Shown here: positions 45,031 to 54,876 of the stretch, piece by piece
Numbering within the stretch: position 1 is the first letter of the stretch
How the letters are laid out: each line of letters starts with the position of its first letter
Source of the DNA: Pseudoscardovia radai
Lineage (GTDB): Bacteria; Actinomycetota; Actinomycetes; Actinomycetales; Bifidobacteriaceae
Direction: 5' to 3'
DNA length: 64,000 nucleotides
Assembly: GCF_002259605.1 (NCBI RefSeq)
Contig: NZ_MWWR01000002.1
Location: 62,001 to 126,000, forward strand
Translations under genes and position numbers: made by a program
The notes under the pieces: generated by a model
Seen by the model: only the letters and a program-made list of their open reading frames with translations
What the model was told of the DNA's origin: nothing
The model's database searches: none

Positions 45031-47388
45031 TCAGTGGATGTTGCGGATCCTGAGGGAGTCCTGCGAGGACTGGCCTGTCAGGCGGTAGCAGTCGAAAACG
45101 CCGTCGATCTTGCGGATGTCGGCGAGCAGGCGGTCGAGGTTCTGCGGATCGGCCATCTCGAAGGTGAACTGCTCGATGGCCACGCGGTCCTCGCCCGTGG
45201 TCTGCGAGCCCGACAGGATGTTGACGCCGTGGTCGGCGAGCACCTTCGTGATGTCGCTGAGCAGATGCCCGCGGTCGAGCGCCTCGGTCTGAATCTTGAC
45301 GAGGAAGTTGCCGCGGTTGCTCGTCCACTCCACCTCGACGACGCGGTCGGGCTGGCTTTTGGCGAGGTTGATCATGTTCACGCAGTCGGCGCGGTGCACC
45401 GACACGCCCTGCATGCGCGTGACGAAACCCATGATCTTGTCTCCCGGAACGGGCATGCAGCATTTGGCGAGCTTGACCCACACGCCGTCCACGCCCTTGA
45501 CGGACACGCCGACGTCGTCCTTGCGCTGGTTGTGCTTCGGGGCCGACGGCAGCGCCGCGTGCTCCACCTCGCGCACCGCTTCGTCGGAGCTCGAGTCCTT
45601 GACCATATGGGCGATGACGTTCTGCGTGGAGATGACGCCTTCGCCGATGTTCGCAAACATCGTGTCGGAGTCCTGGAAGCCGAGCTCCTCCGCCACGCGC
45701 GTGACGCTCGCCGCAGACATGAGGATGGCGACGGGCATGTTGCGCCGGCGCATGGCGTGCGTCAGGTCGTCGCGGCCCGTGTCGATCATCTCGGTGCGGC
45801 GCTCCTTGGTGAACCACTGGCGAATCTTGTTGCGGGCCTTGGGGCTTTTCACGAAGCTGAGCCAGTCATGCGACGGGCCGGCGTTCTCCGCCTTCGACGT
45901 CAGCACCTCCACGGTGTCGCCGTTCTGCAGCTCCGTGTCGAGGGGCACGAGGCGGCCGTTGACGCGCGCGCCCATCGTGTGGTGCCCCACCTCGGTGTGC
46001 ACGGCGTAGGCGAAGTCGACGGGCGTGGCCTGGGCTGGCAGCGCCACGATCTTGCCCTTCGGCGTGAACACATACACCTGCGCGGAGCCCAGGTCCTCCT
46101 TGAGGGTTCCGAGGAATTCGTCGGAGTCCGGCGTTTCGCTCGTCCAGTCGGCGAGCTGCTGGATCCACTTGAGGTTGTCGGCCTCGCTGAGCTCCTCGCG
46201 CGAGGCGGAGTCGGCGGACTGAAGCTGCTTCTCGCGCTTGCGGTCGGAGGTGTCGGGCTTGCTCAGCGCGCGCCCCGCCTGCCCGTTCTCCTTGTACTTC
46301 CAGTGCGCGGCGATGCCGAACTCGCTGCGCCGGTGCATCTCCCACGTGCGGATCTGGATCTCGACGGGCTTGCCGCCGGGGCCCACCACCGTGGTGTGCA
46401 GCGATTGGTACATGTTGAGCTTCGGCATGGCGATGTAGTCCTTGAAGCGCCCGGGCACGGGGCTCCAGCGGGCGTGCACGGCGCCGAGGGCGGCGTAGCA
46501 GTCGCGGATGGAATCGACGATGATGCGCACGCCGAGCAAATCGTAGATATTCTCGAACTCGATGCCGCGCACCACCATCTTCTGGTAGATGCTGTAGTAG
46601 TCCTTGGGGCGGCCCGTCACATACGCCTTGACGCCCTGCTCCGCGAGATCCTCGGTGATCTCGTCGATGACCTGCTTGAGGTAGACCTCGCGCTGACCGG
46701 CGCGGTGCTTGACGAGCAGCACGATCTCGTTGTAGATCTTCGGCTCGAGCGTTTTGAACGACAGCTCCTCGAGCTCGGTCTTGATGGCGTTCATGCCCAG
46801 GCGGTTGGCCAGCGGCGCGTACACGTCGAGCGTTTCGCGCGCCTTGCGCTGCGCGCTGGAGGTCTTGACGTAGCGCCACGTGCGCGCGTTGTGCACGCGG
46901 TCGGCGAGCTTGACGACGAGCACGCGCACGTCGCGGCTCATGGCGACGACCATCTTGCGGATGGTTTCGGCCTGGGCGGATTCGCCCACGTCCATCTTCG
47001 TCAGCTTCGTGACGCCGTCCACGAGGCCGGCGACCGTGTCTCCGAACTCCTCCCGGCACTGGTCGAGCGTGTAGTCGGTGTCCTCCACCGTGTCATGCAG
47101 CAGACCCGCGGCCACGACGGTGGGGCTCATGCCCAGGTCGGCGAGGATCTGCGCGACGGCGAGCGGATGGATGATATAGGGCTCGCCCGACTTGCGCCTC
47201 TGCGAACTGTGCTGCCTGACGGCGCGCTCGTAGGCGCGCCTGAGGATCGACAGGTCGACGTTGGGATGATGCTCCTCGCACATGCGCCAGATCGGCAGCA
47301 GGGGGTCCGTGGGATCGGAGCTGATCTCGCAGCCGAGTTTGCTGGCGGCGATGCTCATGTTGTCCTTCAGGTCTTTGTTGTCGCCCAT
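45031..47388 (-). CDS. rel: Bifunctional (p)ppGpp synthetase/hydrolase
   Basis: A 785-residue long RSH enzyme that makes and degrades (p)ppGpp in the stringent response. The N-terminal HD hydrolase has H-x-L-A-V-A-Q and LLHDTVEDTDYT intact. The synthetase has YHSIYQKM-equivalent GRPKDYYSIYQKM, whose RxKD form is typical of bifunctional rather than synthesis-only enzymes, and MYQSLHTTVVGPGG. A TGS domain (VYVFTPKGKIVALPAQATP), a helical and zinc-finger region (KLAKCCMPVPGD) and a C-terminal ACT domain follow. AAGGAG lies 11 bases upstream of the ATG. It is the only RSH gene in the window. Confidence 0.97.
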   Translation of the reverse strand: MGDNKDLKDNMSIAASKLGCEISSDPTDPLLPIWRMCEEHHPNVDLSILRRAYERAVRQHSSQRRKSGEPYIIHPLAVAQILADLGMSPTVVAAGLLHDTVEDTDYTLDQCREEFGDTVAGLVDGVTKLTKMDVGESAQAETIRKMVVAMSRDVRVLVVKLADRVHNARTWRYVKTSSAQRKARETLDVYAPLANRLGMNAIKTELEELSFKTLEPKIYNEIVLLVKHRAGQREVYLKQVIDEITEDLAEQGVKAYVTGRPKDYYSIYQKMVVRGIEFENIYDLLGVRIIVDSIRDCYAALGAVHARWSPVPGRFKDYIAMPKLNMYQSLHTTVVGPGGKPVEIQIRTWEMHRRSEFGIAAHWKYKENGQAGRALSKPDTSDRKREKQLQSADSASREELSEADNLKWIQQLADWTSETPDSDEFLGTLKEDLGSAQVYVFTPKGKIVALPAQATPVDFAYAVHTEVGHHTMGARVNGRLVPLDTELQNGDTVEVLTSKAENAGPSHDWLSFVKSPKARNKIRQWFTKERRTEMIDTGRDDLTHAMRRRNMPVAILMSAASVTRVAEELGFQDSDTMFANIGEGVISTQNVIAHMVKDSSSDEAVREVEHAALPSAPKHNQRKDDVGVSVKGVDGVWVKLAKCCMPVPGDKIMGFVTRMQGVSVHRADCVNMINLAKSQPDRVVEVEWTSNRGNFLVKIQTEALDRGHLLSDITKVLADHGVNILSGSQTTGEDRVAIEQFTFEMADPQNLDRLLADIRKIDGVFDCYRLTGQSSQDSLRIRNIH

Positions 47389-47488
47389 GTCGCTGCTCTC
47401 CTTGCTCCACCGATTCGCATCGATTGTTCACATCACATCATAGTGTGCCATACCGCGCGCCGTTCATCGTGATGCGGGTATGAGAACA

Positions 47489-47534
47489 CGCCAGCGCATG
47501 CGTGGCCGCGTTGCGCGGCGCGCATGCGCTGGCG
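47489..47534. terminator. Long nested hairpin
   Basis: CGCCAGCGCATGCG (47489-47502) pairs perfectly with 47521-47534, and the space between contains a second perfect stem GCCGCG/CGCGGC around TTG. The combined stem is about 20 bp with a small bulge. It lies between the DUF4230 gene and rel and probably ends the DUF4230 transcript, although no T-run follows on either strand. Confidence 0.6.
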
Positions 47535-47555
47535 CGAGTTCGGGACCCGTCCCCG

Positions 47556-48365
47556 TCAGTCCTTGGACGACGAGCTCGCGGACGACGACAAAGAGGACTG
47601 CGAAGAACCGTCCGGCAGCTGCGATTCCTCGCCGGGCAGAAGGATTTCCTGATTGTTCGAGTCATACACGATAACCTTGTAGTCGGGCCATCCCTGCTTG
47701 GCGAAGGAGCGGATGAAGGTGACGGCATTCTGCTGCGCCGCGTCCATGGCTCCGTTGTTGGTGGCATCCCGCTCGGCGGTCTCCTTGAGCTGCTTCACGG
47801 CATCGTTGTTCTCCTGAAGGGAGATGTTGTTGAGCGGGCTCTCGTTCTCCTCGTAAACCGTCAGCGAGTCATAGTCCACCTCGTCGCTGAGCACTTCCGT
47901 TTCAGGAAGATGCACCGAGATGACCTTGCTCTCTTGGTCCACGTCCTCCGTGGCTTTGGTGAAGTCATACCCGAACTTGATGACGACGTTGTAGCTGTAC
48001 AGGTATTTGCTCTCGGTAAACGGAAGCCCCCAGCTGAAAAGATGCTTCGAATCATCCGTTTGGTTGACAACCGTCATGTAGGCGGATTCCGTGGCGAACT
48101 CGCCGATGTTCTTAAGGCCCAGCGACACCGACTGGCTCTTGCTCTCCGGCTCCTGGACCTGCTGCGTCTGGTCCGCGTGCATCTTCAAACGGACATACAG
48201 CGCACGCCCGGCCAGAAAAGCGATCACAATCACAACCAGGAAGACGATCAGCTTCCCCTTCAGCGGAAGCCGCTTCCACTTTTTTGTGAACCAATTGGGT
48301 CTCTTACCTACCCACCGGCCGCATTCATAGCGATCGTCATAGTAGTCATCGTCATAGTCGCTCAT
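47556..48365 (-). CDS. DUF4230-family membrane-anchored protein
   Basis: A 269-residue protein. A basic N-terminus precedes one membrane helix (LIVFLVVIVIAFLAGRALYV, about 37-56), and the outside part fits DUF4230: NIGEFATESAYMTVVNQTD, YLYSYNVVIKFGYDFTKATE, then VISVHLPETEVLSDEVDYDS and FIRSFAKQGWPDYKVIV. The family role is unknown. The tail is a Ser-rich stretch. Codon choice and base composition differ visibly from neighbours (many AAA, TTT, GAT-type codons, lower GC), suggesting horizontal acquisition between rel and dut. GGAG precedes the ATG. Confidence 0.8.
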   Translation of the reverse strand: MSDYDDDYYDDRYECGRWVGKRPNWFTKKWKRLPLKGKLIVFLVVIVIAFLAGRALYVRLKMHADQTQQVQEPESKSQSVSLGLKNIGEFATESAYMTVVNQTDDSKHLFSWGLPFTESKYLYSYNVVIKFGYDFTKATEDVDQESKVISVHLPETEVLSDEVDYDSLTVYEENESPLNNISLQENNDAVKQLKETAERDATNNGAMDAAQQNAVTFIRSFAKQGWPDYKVIVYDSNNQEILLPGEESQLPDGSSQSSLSSSASSSSKD

Positions 48366-48662
48366 TGTCTTCTCCCCTGTCAGTTCTCTTCTTCTCAGTT
48401 GTTCCGCCCGAGGCGCCATCGGATCGTCGCCGATCCAACCGCTCCGCAACGAAACGGTTAGAGTATAGCGCCGGATTGCAACCATCTGAATCGTCATGCG
48501 CACGACGTCAAGCGACGCATTCACTCACCTGTAATCCCCTGCGACCACACCCCGGCAATGCCTTCGCCTTGGCAACCGACATATGTACGAGGCCCGCGTC
48601 GATGAACGCGGGCCTCGCGCGAAATCGCCTCATGCGAAATCCATGTGCCGGCTGTTCCCGTC
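48366..48662. other. Spacer with dut terminator
   Basis: About 300 bases of relatively AT-rich sequence upstream of the DUF4230 gene, which should contain its promoter; no consensus pair is clear. The end near 48600 holds the dut terminator. Confidence 0.45.
48588..48617 (-). terminator. dut terminator
   Basis: CGAGGCCCGCGT (48588-48599) pairs perfectly with ACGCGGGCCTCG (48606-48617) around six bases. It begins 46 bases past the dut stop codon. The T-run on the minus strand is poor. Confidence 0.7.
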
Positions 48663-49136
48663 TCACACTCCCGTCGATCCGAAGCCGCGCTCGGCGCGGT
48701 CCGACCCCGGCAGCGTGACCGCGGGCACGAAGCGCGCCTCGACGTAGCGCTGGATCACGAGCTGGGCAATGCGGTCGTTCTTGTGGAACACGGCGGTCGT
48801 CTTCGGGTCGAGATTGATCAGCGGCACCTTGATCTCCCCTCGGTAGCCCGCGTCAATCGTGCCCGGGGCGTTGAGCACCGTGATCCCCTGCTTCGCGGCC
48901 AGGCCGGAGCGGGGATGCACGAGGCCGACGTAGCCGTTGGGCAGCGCGATGGCGATGCCGGTGGGCACGAGGCGGCGTTCGAAGGGCGCGAGGGTGAAAT
49001 CCTCGGCGGCGCGCAGATCGACGCCCGCGTCTCCCGCGTGGGCGTACACAAGATGCGCGGCGTCACCGCCGTCGGAAAGGAGGTCCTTGACGAGGACCTC
49101 GACGTTCTCCGGCTCGCAATAGGCCTCGTCGTACAT
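48663..49136 (-). CDS. dut: dUTP diphosphatase
   Basis: A 157-residue trimeric dUTPase that hydrolyses dUTP to dUMP, keeping uracil out of DNA and feeding dTMP synthesis. The five motifs are visible: [47 protein letters not shown] and the C-terminal arm [11 protein letters not shown]. The start codon overlaps the DUF4193 stop by one base (TGATG), implying coupled translation. A hairpin at 48588-48617 closes the two-gene operon. Confidence 0.97.
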   Translation of the reverse strand: MYDEAYCEPENVEVLVKDLLSDGGDAAHLVYAHAGDAGVDLRAAEDFTLAPFERRLVPTGIAIALPNGYVGLVHPRSGLAAKQGITVLNAPGTIDAGYRGEIKVPLINLDPKTTAVFHKNDRIAQLVIQRYVEARFVPAVTLPGSDRAERGFGSTGV

Positions 49137-49429
49137 CAGGCGGCGCACTCCTTGCACACCATGTCGCCGTCCTCGGTGGTGTAGGCCAGCTGGGTGCGGT
49201 GCTTGACAAGGAAGCACTCGGAGCACACGAACTCGTCGCCCTGCATCGGCACGACGGTGACGGAGGTGTCCTCGTTGCTCAGGTCCTCGCCCGGCAGCTC
49301 GTAGTTCTCGGCGATGGCGGTCTCGTCATCGTCCATATCCGTGCTTTGGTTCTGGCTCTCCCCACTGAGGGCCTCGACGGCTTCCTGGTCGTCGTCCTTG
49401 TTGCGCGGAGCATCGTAATCCTGAGCCAT
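49136..49429 (-). CDS. DUF4193 zinc-ribbon protein
   Basis: A 97-residue acidic protein conserved in actinobacteria. The first 70 residues are Asp/Glu/Ser-rich; the C-terminus has two CxxC pairs ([17 protein letters not shown] and MVCKECAA) that can bind one zinc. The family often sits beside dut and sepH, as here, and is of unknown function; the ribbon suggests interaction with RNA, DNA or RNA polymerase. AAAGGA precedes the ATG. It heads the DUF4193-dut operon and diverges from sepH. Confidence 0.9.
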   Translation of the reverse strand: MAQDYDAPRNKDDDQEAVEALSGESQNQSTDMDDDETAIAENYELPGEDLSNEDTSVTVVPMQGDEFVCSECFLVKHRTQLAYTTEDGDMVCKECAA

Positions 49430-49516
49430 GCCAGGTCCTTTCGATAAGTGTCTGTACTTGCTCTACGCGGCATAGAATACACGATTTATGCACCGGTACG
49501 TGCGGCAGTTCCCCTT

Positions 49517-49546
49517 TTGCATCAAAACGCTCCCGCAACGGATAAT
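49517..49546 (+). promoter_or_regulatory. Candidate sepH promoter
   Basis: TTGCAT (49517-49522) and GATAAT (49541-49546) are separated by 18 bases, 27 bases before the proposed start codon. Both match the housekeeping consensus in four or five positions. Confidence 0.5.
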
Positions 49547-49573
49547 ATAAAGGGAGAAATTCAAGGAAAGTTG

Positions 49574-50650
49574 GTGCACAGGATGACCGAAGATTCGCTG
49601 CAGCGTGCGACCTTCATCCGTACGGACGAGGACGGGCTTCTCGAATTCCGCGTCGACGACGGGCGTCTGATCTCCGTCGAGGTCACGGATGAGCTGGAGC
49701 GCGGCATCATCGAATCCAAGCAGATTCTGGCGGAGCTGCGCGGCACGCCGTCGCCCCATTCCGAGAAAGCCCTGCCCATCTCGACGATCCAGACGCTTCT
49801 GCGAGCGGGCGAGGACCCGCAGGCCGTGGCGGAGGAATACCATCTGAGCGAGCCGCTCGTGCGCCGTTTCGCACGCCCCGTGGATATCGAGAAGCATTAC
49901 CAGATCGACCAGTTCCGCCATGCGCATATGCCCGGCTCGTCCGTGCCCCACGAAACCGTGGAGTCGGCGCTCCAGGCGCAGCTGCTGCAGTCGGGCGTGC
50001 GCTTCACCGACGTGACGTGGGACGCCACGCGGCACGGGCACGAACCGTGGCGCATCAAGGCCAGCTTCCCGCAGTCGGGGCGCACGTACACGGCCGAGTG
50101 GGCCTTCGACACACCGCGCGGCACGATCACCTGCCTCGACCAGGTCTCCAAGCGTCTGTTCTCCGCCCCCACGATTCCCGCGGCGCTCCCCGAGTCCGAG
50201 GATGACGACACACGGCAGGACGCGCAGTCGCGGGGCGTTGTCGCCTCCGACGAGCGCCCCGTGGCCTCGTCCCAGCAGCGCCGTGCGGCGCAGGATCCGC
50301 GCGATGACACGGACCCGCGCCCCGTCACCCTCGCCTCGGGCATCACGGTGGCGCAGGGCGTGGGCATCGTATCGGACGAGGACCTCGAATCCACGCAGCG
50401 CATCCCGGGCGAACCCGCGCCCGTCTCCCTCGAACCGGCGCGCGCGACCGACATTCCCGTCGCCAGGCGCCAGGGGCAGGCCGATCCCTCCGACCGACAC
50501 GGCGGGACGGCGAGTGCCGATGGCGCTGCCTCCGGCACCGGCGGAACCGGGGCGTCGGCAAATGCCGCGGCCGGCGACGAGACGGCGCAGTCTCACCAGC
50601 CCAAGCGCCCCGTGTTCCGCAAGTGGGACGACATCATCTTCGGCGAATAG
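49574..50650 (+). CDS. sepH: Septation protein SepH
   Basis: A 358-residue actinobacterial cell-division protein of the SepH (DUF3071) family, which helps FtsZ assemble. The N-terminal domain (about 8-170) starts ATFIRTDEDGLLEFRVDDG and contains a helix-turn-helix-like segment (TIQTLLRAGEDPQAVAEEYH, SEPLVRRFARPVDIEK) and the family stretch PWRIKASFPQSGRTYTAEW. The long C-terminal part is disordered, ending with the conserved VFRKWDDIIFG. GTG at 49574 is preferred because AAGGA is six bases upstream; ATG at 49583 is the alternative. It diverges from DUF4193-dut. Confidence 0.92.
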   Translation: MHRMTEDSLQRATFIRTDEDGLLEFRVDDGRLISVEVTDELERGIIESKQILAELRGTPSPHSEKALPISTIQTLLRAGEDPQAVAEEYHLSEPLVRRFARPVDIEKHYQIDQFRHAHMPGSSVPHETVESALQAQLLQSGVRFTDVTWDATRHGHEPWRIKASFPQSGRTYTAEWAFDTPRGTITCLDQVSKRLFSAPTIPAALPESEDDDTRQDAQSRGVVASDERPVASSQQRRAAQDPRDDTDPRPVTLASGITVAQGVGIVSDEDLESTQRIPGEPAPVSLEPARATDIPVARRQGQADPSDRHGGTASADGAASGTGGTGASANAAAGDETAQSHQPKRPVFRKWDDIIFGE

Positions 50651-50671
50651 GGTTTACGCGTCGGATAGGGT

Positions 50672-51895
50672 TTACACGAGGTCGACGAGGAAGGGGATGT
50701 CGACCTCCATCGTGGTGCGCGAGCCGTGGACGCTGGGAAGGCGCGTGGCCTTGTCGCTCTGGCTGCGCGAGTCCACGATGGTGACGCGCCCGTTCGCCGT
50801 GGCGATGACGTCGCCGATCATCGGGCGCACGTCATCGCGCACGGGGCCGTACATGCCCTTCGAGATCGCCTCGTCGCGCGTGAACACGTCGGCATCGTCG
50901 CCGAGGCTGTCGCGCCATCGCGCCGCCACGTCGGCCGGATCCACGCCATCCTCCACATAGAGCATGGGGGCGCGGGGCTCGCCTCCCACGAGGCGCACGC
51001 CCTGCGCCAGTTCGCGGCGCTCGGCGATGTCGATGCGCTGCTCGGGATCGGTCTGCACCATGCCATGGTCCGCCACGATGACGATCAGCGTGCCTTTCGG
51101 CGCCTCGTCGTGCAACTGGCGCAAGTATCCGTCGAGGCGTTCGAAGGTGCCGACCCATTCGTCCGAGATCCACCCGTAGTTGTGGCCGATCTTGTCGCAG
51201 CGGTCCACGTACAGGTAGGTCAGGCCCGGTTCGCGCGCCGACTCGGCCGCGACGTGCACAAGCGCGTCCATGCGGCGGTTCGCCACGTACCGGGCGCCGT
51301 GGAGTGCGGCCACGGTGAGGGCGGAGCCGGCGAACTTGGGCAGGCCGCTGAAGGTGACGCGCACGCCGCGGTCCGCCAGCGTCTGGAACACGCTGGGCTG
51401 CGTCTGAAGCTCCTCGGGGCTCATGGCGTCGCGGAAGGCGATGAGCTGGCAGATCTTGCCGTTGCGCGGATTGAGCTGGGAGTAGCCGGTCATGCCGGTC
51501 AGCCCCGGGCAGGTGCCGGTGCCGAAGGTGCCCATCGCGGCCACGGTGGTGGCCGGGAAACATGTGGAGATGGGGCGCGCCCCCGTGGACTCCCCCAGCA
51601 GAGAGCGCAGGTAGGGCACGTGGCCGCGCCGGATCGACAGGTTCCAGAAACCCAGGCCGTCGACGAGAACGACGATGGCGGAGCGCACCTGGGGCAGGCC
51701 CAGTTCGCGGCGCAGGCGGTCGGGGTCATCGTGCAGCGCCGTGGCCACCGGGGAGCCGATGGCGGCGGACAGGGCCGGAAGGACGCAGCTCAGATGCCTC
51801 GCTCCCCCACGCGGGGACGGTGCGACGGCATCGTCGTATGACACAATCGGTTGCAGCTCGTAAAGTCCTTCGGTCTCGGTATCCATACCCACCAT
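50672..51895 (-). CDS. Alkaline phosphatase-superfamily hydrolase (nucleotide pyrophosphatase type)
   Basis: A 407-residue type I phosphodiesterase/nucleotide pyrophosphatase-like enzyme. Metal-binding and nucleophile motifs are IVVLVDGLGFWNL (first Asp), CFPATTVAAMGTFGTG (Thr nucleophile), YVDRCDKIGHNYG (Asp and His) and VIVADHGMVQTD (Asp-His). The expected C-terminal His lies in SVHGSRTTMEV. No signal peptide, so it is cytoplasmic. Substrate unknown. It ends 21 bases from the convergent sepH stop with no hairpin between. ATG at 51895 (GGTGG upstream) or 51886. Confidence 0.85.
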   Translation of the reverse strand: MVGMDTETEGLYELQPIVSYDDAVAPSPRGGARHLSCVLPALSAAIGSPVATALHDDPDRLRRELGLPQVRSAIVVLVDGLGFWNLSIRRGHVPYLRSLLGESTGARPISTCFPATTVAAMGTFGTGTCPGLTGMTGYSQLNPRNGKICQLIAFRDAMSPEELQTQPSVFQTLADRGVRVTFSGLPKFAGSALTVAALHGARYVANRRMDALVHVAAESAREPGLTYLYVDRCDKIGHNYGWISDEWVGTFERLDGYLRQLHDEAPKGTLIVIVADHGMVQTDPEQRIDIAERRELAQGVRLVGGEPRAPMLYVEDGVDPADVAARWRDSLGDDADVFTRDEAISKGMYGPVRDDVRPMIGDVIATANGRVTIVDSRSQSDKATRLPSVHGSRTTMEVDIPFLVDLV

Positions 51896-52027
51896 TGAAC
51901 CACCGCATGTGCCCGAACGGGACGACGGGACCATGGAGCGGCACGACACGGCCCCGTGCGACTCCCCTGAGCACGGTGCTTGGAGCAGCGTCGTGGTAGT
52001 TTGTAAGACCGGGACAAAAGGAGCTAC

Positions 52028-54724
52028 ATGGCACAGCGCAAGAAGAACGCATCATCGTACGATCCGCGCCAGATCACGGAGAAAATCGTCGACACCCCGC
52101 TCAGCGAGGAAATGAGCACATCGTTCCTCGAATACGCGTACTCGGTGATCTACGCCCGCGCCCTGCCCGACGCCCGCGACGGCATGAAGCCGGTGCAGCG
52201 GCGCATCGTCTACCAGATGGGGCAGATGAACCTCACCCCCGACCGCCCGTACATGAAGTCGGCGCGCGTGGTCGGCGAGGTCATGGGCAAGCTGCACCCC
52301 CACGGCGACTCCGCCATCTACGAGGCCATGGTGCGCCTCGCCCAACCCTTCGCCATGCGCCTGCCCCTCGTGGACGGCCACGGCAACTTCGGCTCCCTCG
52401 ACGACGGCCCCGCAGCCTCCCGATACACCGAGGCGAGGCTGGGGCCGGCGGCGCTCGCGATGAACGCCGCGATCGACGAGGACACCGTCGACTTCACCCC
52501 GAACTACGACAACAAACTGCAGGAGCCCACCGTGCTGCCCGCCGCCATCCCGAACCTCCTGGTCAACGGGGCCTCCGGCATCGCCGTGGGCATGGCCACG
52601 AATATGCCCACGCATAACCTCGCGGAGGTCATCGGCGCGGCCAAGTACCTCATGAAGCACCCGGACGCCACGGTGGACGAGCTCATGGAGTACGTGCCCG
52701 GCCCGGACCTTCCGGGAGGCGGCATCATCATGGGCCGCTCGGGCATCCGTGACGCCTACGAGAAGGGCCGCGGCATGTTCGTGACGCGCGCCCGCACGCA
52801 TATCGAGAACGTGACGGCGCGCAAGAAGGCCATCGTCGTCACGGAGCTGCCGTTCATGGTGGGCCCCGAGAAAGTGCTCGAGAAGATCTCGGAAGGCGTC
52901 AAGAACAAGAAGCTCGACGGCATCTCCGGCGCCATCGACCTGACGGACCGCCACAACGGCACGCGCCTCGTCATCGAGATCAAAACCGGCTTCGACCCGC
53001 AGGCGGTGCTGGCGCAGCTGTTCCGCCACACCCCGCTCGAGGACTCCTTCGCCATCAACAACGTGGCCCTTGTGGACGGCCGCCCGCACACGATGGGGCT
53101 CAGGGACCTGCTCGAGGTGTGGGTGGGGCACCGCCGCACCGTCATCACCAGGCGCAGCGAGTTCCGCAAGCGCAAGGCCGAGGAGCGCCTCCACCTCGTG
53201 GACGGCCTGCTCCTGGCGCTTGTCGACATCGACGAGGTGATCCAGGTGATCCGCACGTCGCAGAACGCGGACGAGGCGAAGACGCGCCTCATGGCCGTGT
53301 TCGACCTCGACGAGCAGCAGGCGCAGTACATCCTCGACCTGCGCCTGCGCCGCCTGACGAAGATGAGCCGCATCGAGCTCGAGGCGGAACGCGACGACCT
53401 GCGCCGCCAGATCGAGCAGCTGGGGCGCATCCTGTCGTCCGACGCCGAACGCGACGCGGTGGTGGTGCGCGAGATGGACGAGGTGGCGCGCGACTACGGC
53501 ACGCCGCGACGCACCGTGCTGCTGGACGTGGACGAGGACGGCGGCATGGAGCCCGTCGTGTCCAAGGCGGTGCCGGCCCAGCTGTCGCATACGGATGCGC
53601 TGGAGTCCGCCGTGGCGTCGGTCAGCGCCCGCGTGACGCGCGAGGACGCGAAGGGTTCGGCGCAGCTGGAGGACAAGCCGTGCGTCGTGCTCATGGGCGG
53701 CGACGGCCTCGTGGCGCGCGCACCGGACAGCGCGTGGGATGCGTTCCACGCGCGCAGCTCTTCCACCCCGCGGACGTCCGGCGACACCGTGACGTCGATC
53801 ATCCGTACCTCCACGCTGTCGACCTTCGGCATCGTGACGAGCGCGGGGCGCCTGGTGGTGGCGCATGTGGCGGATCTGCCGGCGCTTCCCGGCGGCGGCC
53901 CCGTGACGGTGAACGGCGGCGTGAAGGCGGACGAGCTTATCGTCTCCACGCAGAGCACCGAGCCCGTCGAAGGCGAGCACGCCGTGTGCGTGGTGGCGCT
54001 CTCCCCCGCCCCGTCCATAGGCGCGGCGGGTACGGCGGATGGCGCGGGGCGCAATGGTGCCGATGGCGCTTCGGATGGGGCGGCGGCGCAACTGGCGCCC
54101 TTGGCGATCGGAACGCGCCACGGCGTGGTGAAGCGGTGGAACCGCGAGGCCCCGACGACGATGGATTCCTGGCCCGTCATCGAGCTCAAGGACGGCGACG
54201 AGGTGATCGGCGCTGCGGATGCCGCGGACGGCGACCGCATCGTGTTCATCTCCACCGATTCGAGCCTTCTGACCTTCGACGCCTCGTCGGTCAGGCCCCA
54301 GGGTCGCACGGCGGGCGGCATGATCGGCATCCGCCTCGCACAGGGGGCGCAGGTCGCGGCCTTCGCCGTCGTGCCCGCGGGGCAGGTGTCGTGGACGTAT
54401 GACGCGGATGACGAGGGCGTGAGCTCCATGTCGGGCGCCGTGGTGCTTACGGTGGCCGGCGATACCGACGCGCTTCCGGGACTTGACCCCGGCTCGGCCA
54501 AGGTGACGCCACTGGAGCAGTACCCCACGAAGGGACGCGGCACGGGCGGCGTGCGCTCCCACCGCTTCCTCAAGGGGCAGAACGCGCTGATCCTGGCCTA
54601 TGTGGGGGCCTGGCCCCTGTTCGCCTCCACCGCGTCGGGCTCCCCCGTCGACCTGCCGTCGGTGGATATGCGCCGCGACGGGTCGGGAACGGAACTGCCG
54701 ACCGCCATCGCCACGGTGTCGTGA
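52028..54724 (+). CDS. parC: DNA topoisomerase IV subunit A
   Basis: An 898-residue type IIA topoisomerase subunit that breaks and rejoins DNA to decatenate chromosomes. Catalytic Tyr133 is in [11 protein letters not shown], and the breakage-rejoining region has [18 protein letters not shown] (the usual quinolone-resistance positions Ser95 and Glu99 are wild type). The coiled-coil ([17 protein letters not shown]) and the beta-pinwheel C-terminal domain with shortened, interrupted blades follow, including an Ala/Gly/Asp-rich loop. The protein lacks a clean GyrA box, favouring ParC over GyrA. AAAAGGAG precedes the ATG. parE is encoded 3 kb downstream on the other strand. Confidence 0.92.
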   Translation: MAQRKKNASSYDPRQITEKIVDTPLSEEMSTSFLEYAYSVIYARALPDARDGMKPVQRRIVYQMGQMNLTPDRPYMKSARVVGEVMGKLHPHGDSAIYEAMVRLAQPFAMRLPLVDGHGNFGSLDDGPAASRYTEARLGPAALAMNAAIDEDTVDFTPNYDNKLQEPTVLPAAIPNLLVNGASGIAVGMATNMPTHNLAEVIGAAKYLMKHPDATVDELMEYVPGPDLPGGGIIMGRSGIRDAYEKGRGMFVTRARTHIENVTARKKAIVVTELPFMVGPEKVLEKISEGVKNKKLDGISGAIDLTDRHNGTRLVIEIKTGFDPQAVLAQLFRHTPLEDSFAINNVALVDGRPHTMGLRDLLEVWVGHRRTVITRRSEFRKRKAEERLHLVDGLLLALVDIDEVIQVIRTSQNADEAKTRLMAVFDLDEQQAQYILDLRLRRLTKMSRIELEAERDDLRRQIEQLGRILSSDAERDAVVVREMDEVARDYGTPRRTVLLDVDEDGGMEPVVSKAVPAQLSHTDALESAVASVSARVTREDAKGSAQLEDKPCVVLMGGDGLVARAPDSAWDAFHARSSSTPRTSGDTVTSIIRTSTLSTFGIVTSAGRLVVAHVADLPALPGGGPVTVNGGVKADELIVSTQSTEPVEGEHAVCVVALSPAPSIGAAGTADGAGRNGADGASDGAAAQLAPLAIGTRHGVVKRWNREAPTTMDSWPVIELKDGDEVIGAADAADGDRIVFISTDSSLLTFDASSVRPQGRTAGGMIGIRLAQGAQVAAFAVVPAGQVSWTYDADDEGVSSMSGAVVLTVAGDTDALPGLDPGSAKVTPLEQYPTKGRGTGGVRSHRFLKGQNALILAYVGAWPLFASTASGSPVDLPSVDMRRDGSGTELPTAIATVS

Positions 54725-54749
54725 TTGCTGCGGTGTCGTGATTGTGACG

Positions 54750-54791
54750 ACGATTGTTGCGGCGCTCCCCATGATGCGCCGCAACAATCGT
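54750..54791. terminator. Bidirectional hairpin after parC
   Basis: The arm at 54750-54765 (ACGATTGTTGCGGCGC) pairs perfectly with 54776-54791 around ten bases. It separates convergent parC and the Sel1-repeat gene. Confidence 0.75.
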
Positions 54792-54876
54792 GAAGCTTCG
54801 TCAGCCGTGAAGCCTCGTCGGCGCACCGAACCTTATCGGCGCACCGTCTCCTGCGCAACCGTATTTCAACGCGACT

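Noticed and set aside
52028-54724. Assignment of the topoisomerase A subunit as GyrA
   Set aside because: The pinwheel lacks a clear GyrA box and the partner nearby, with ParE-type features, sits beside rpoD as parE does in bifidobacteria, so ParC is preferred.
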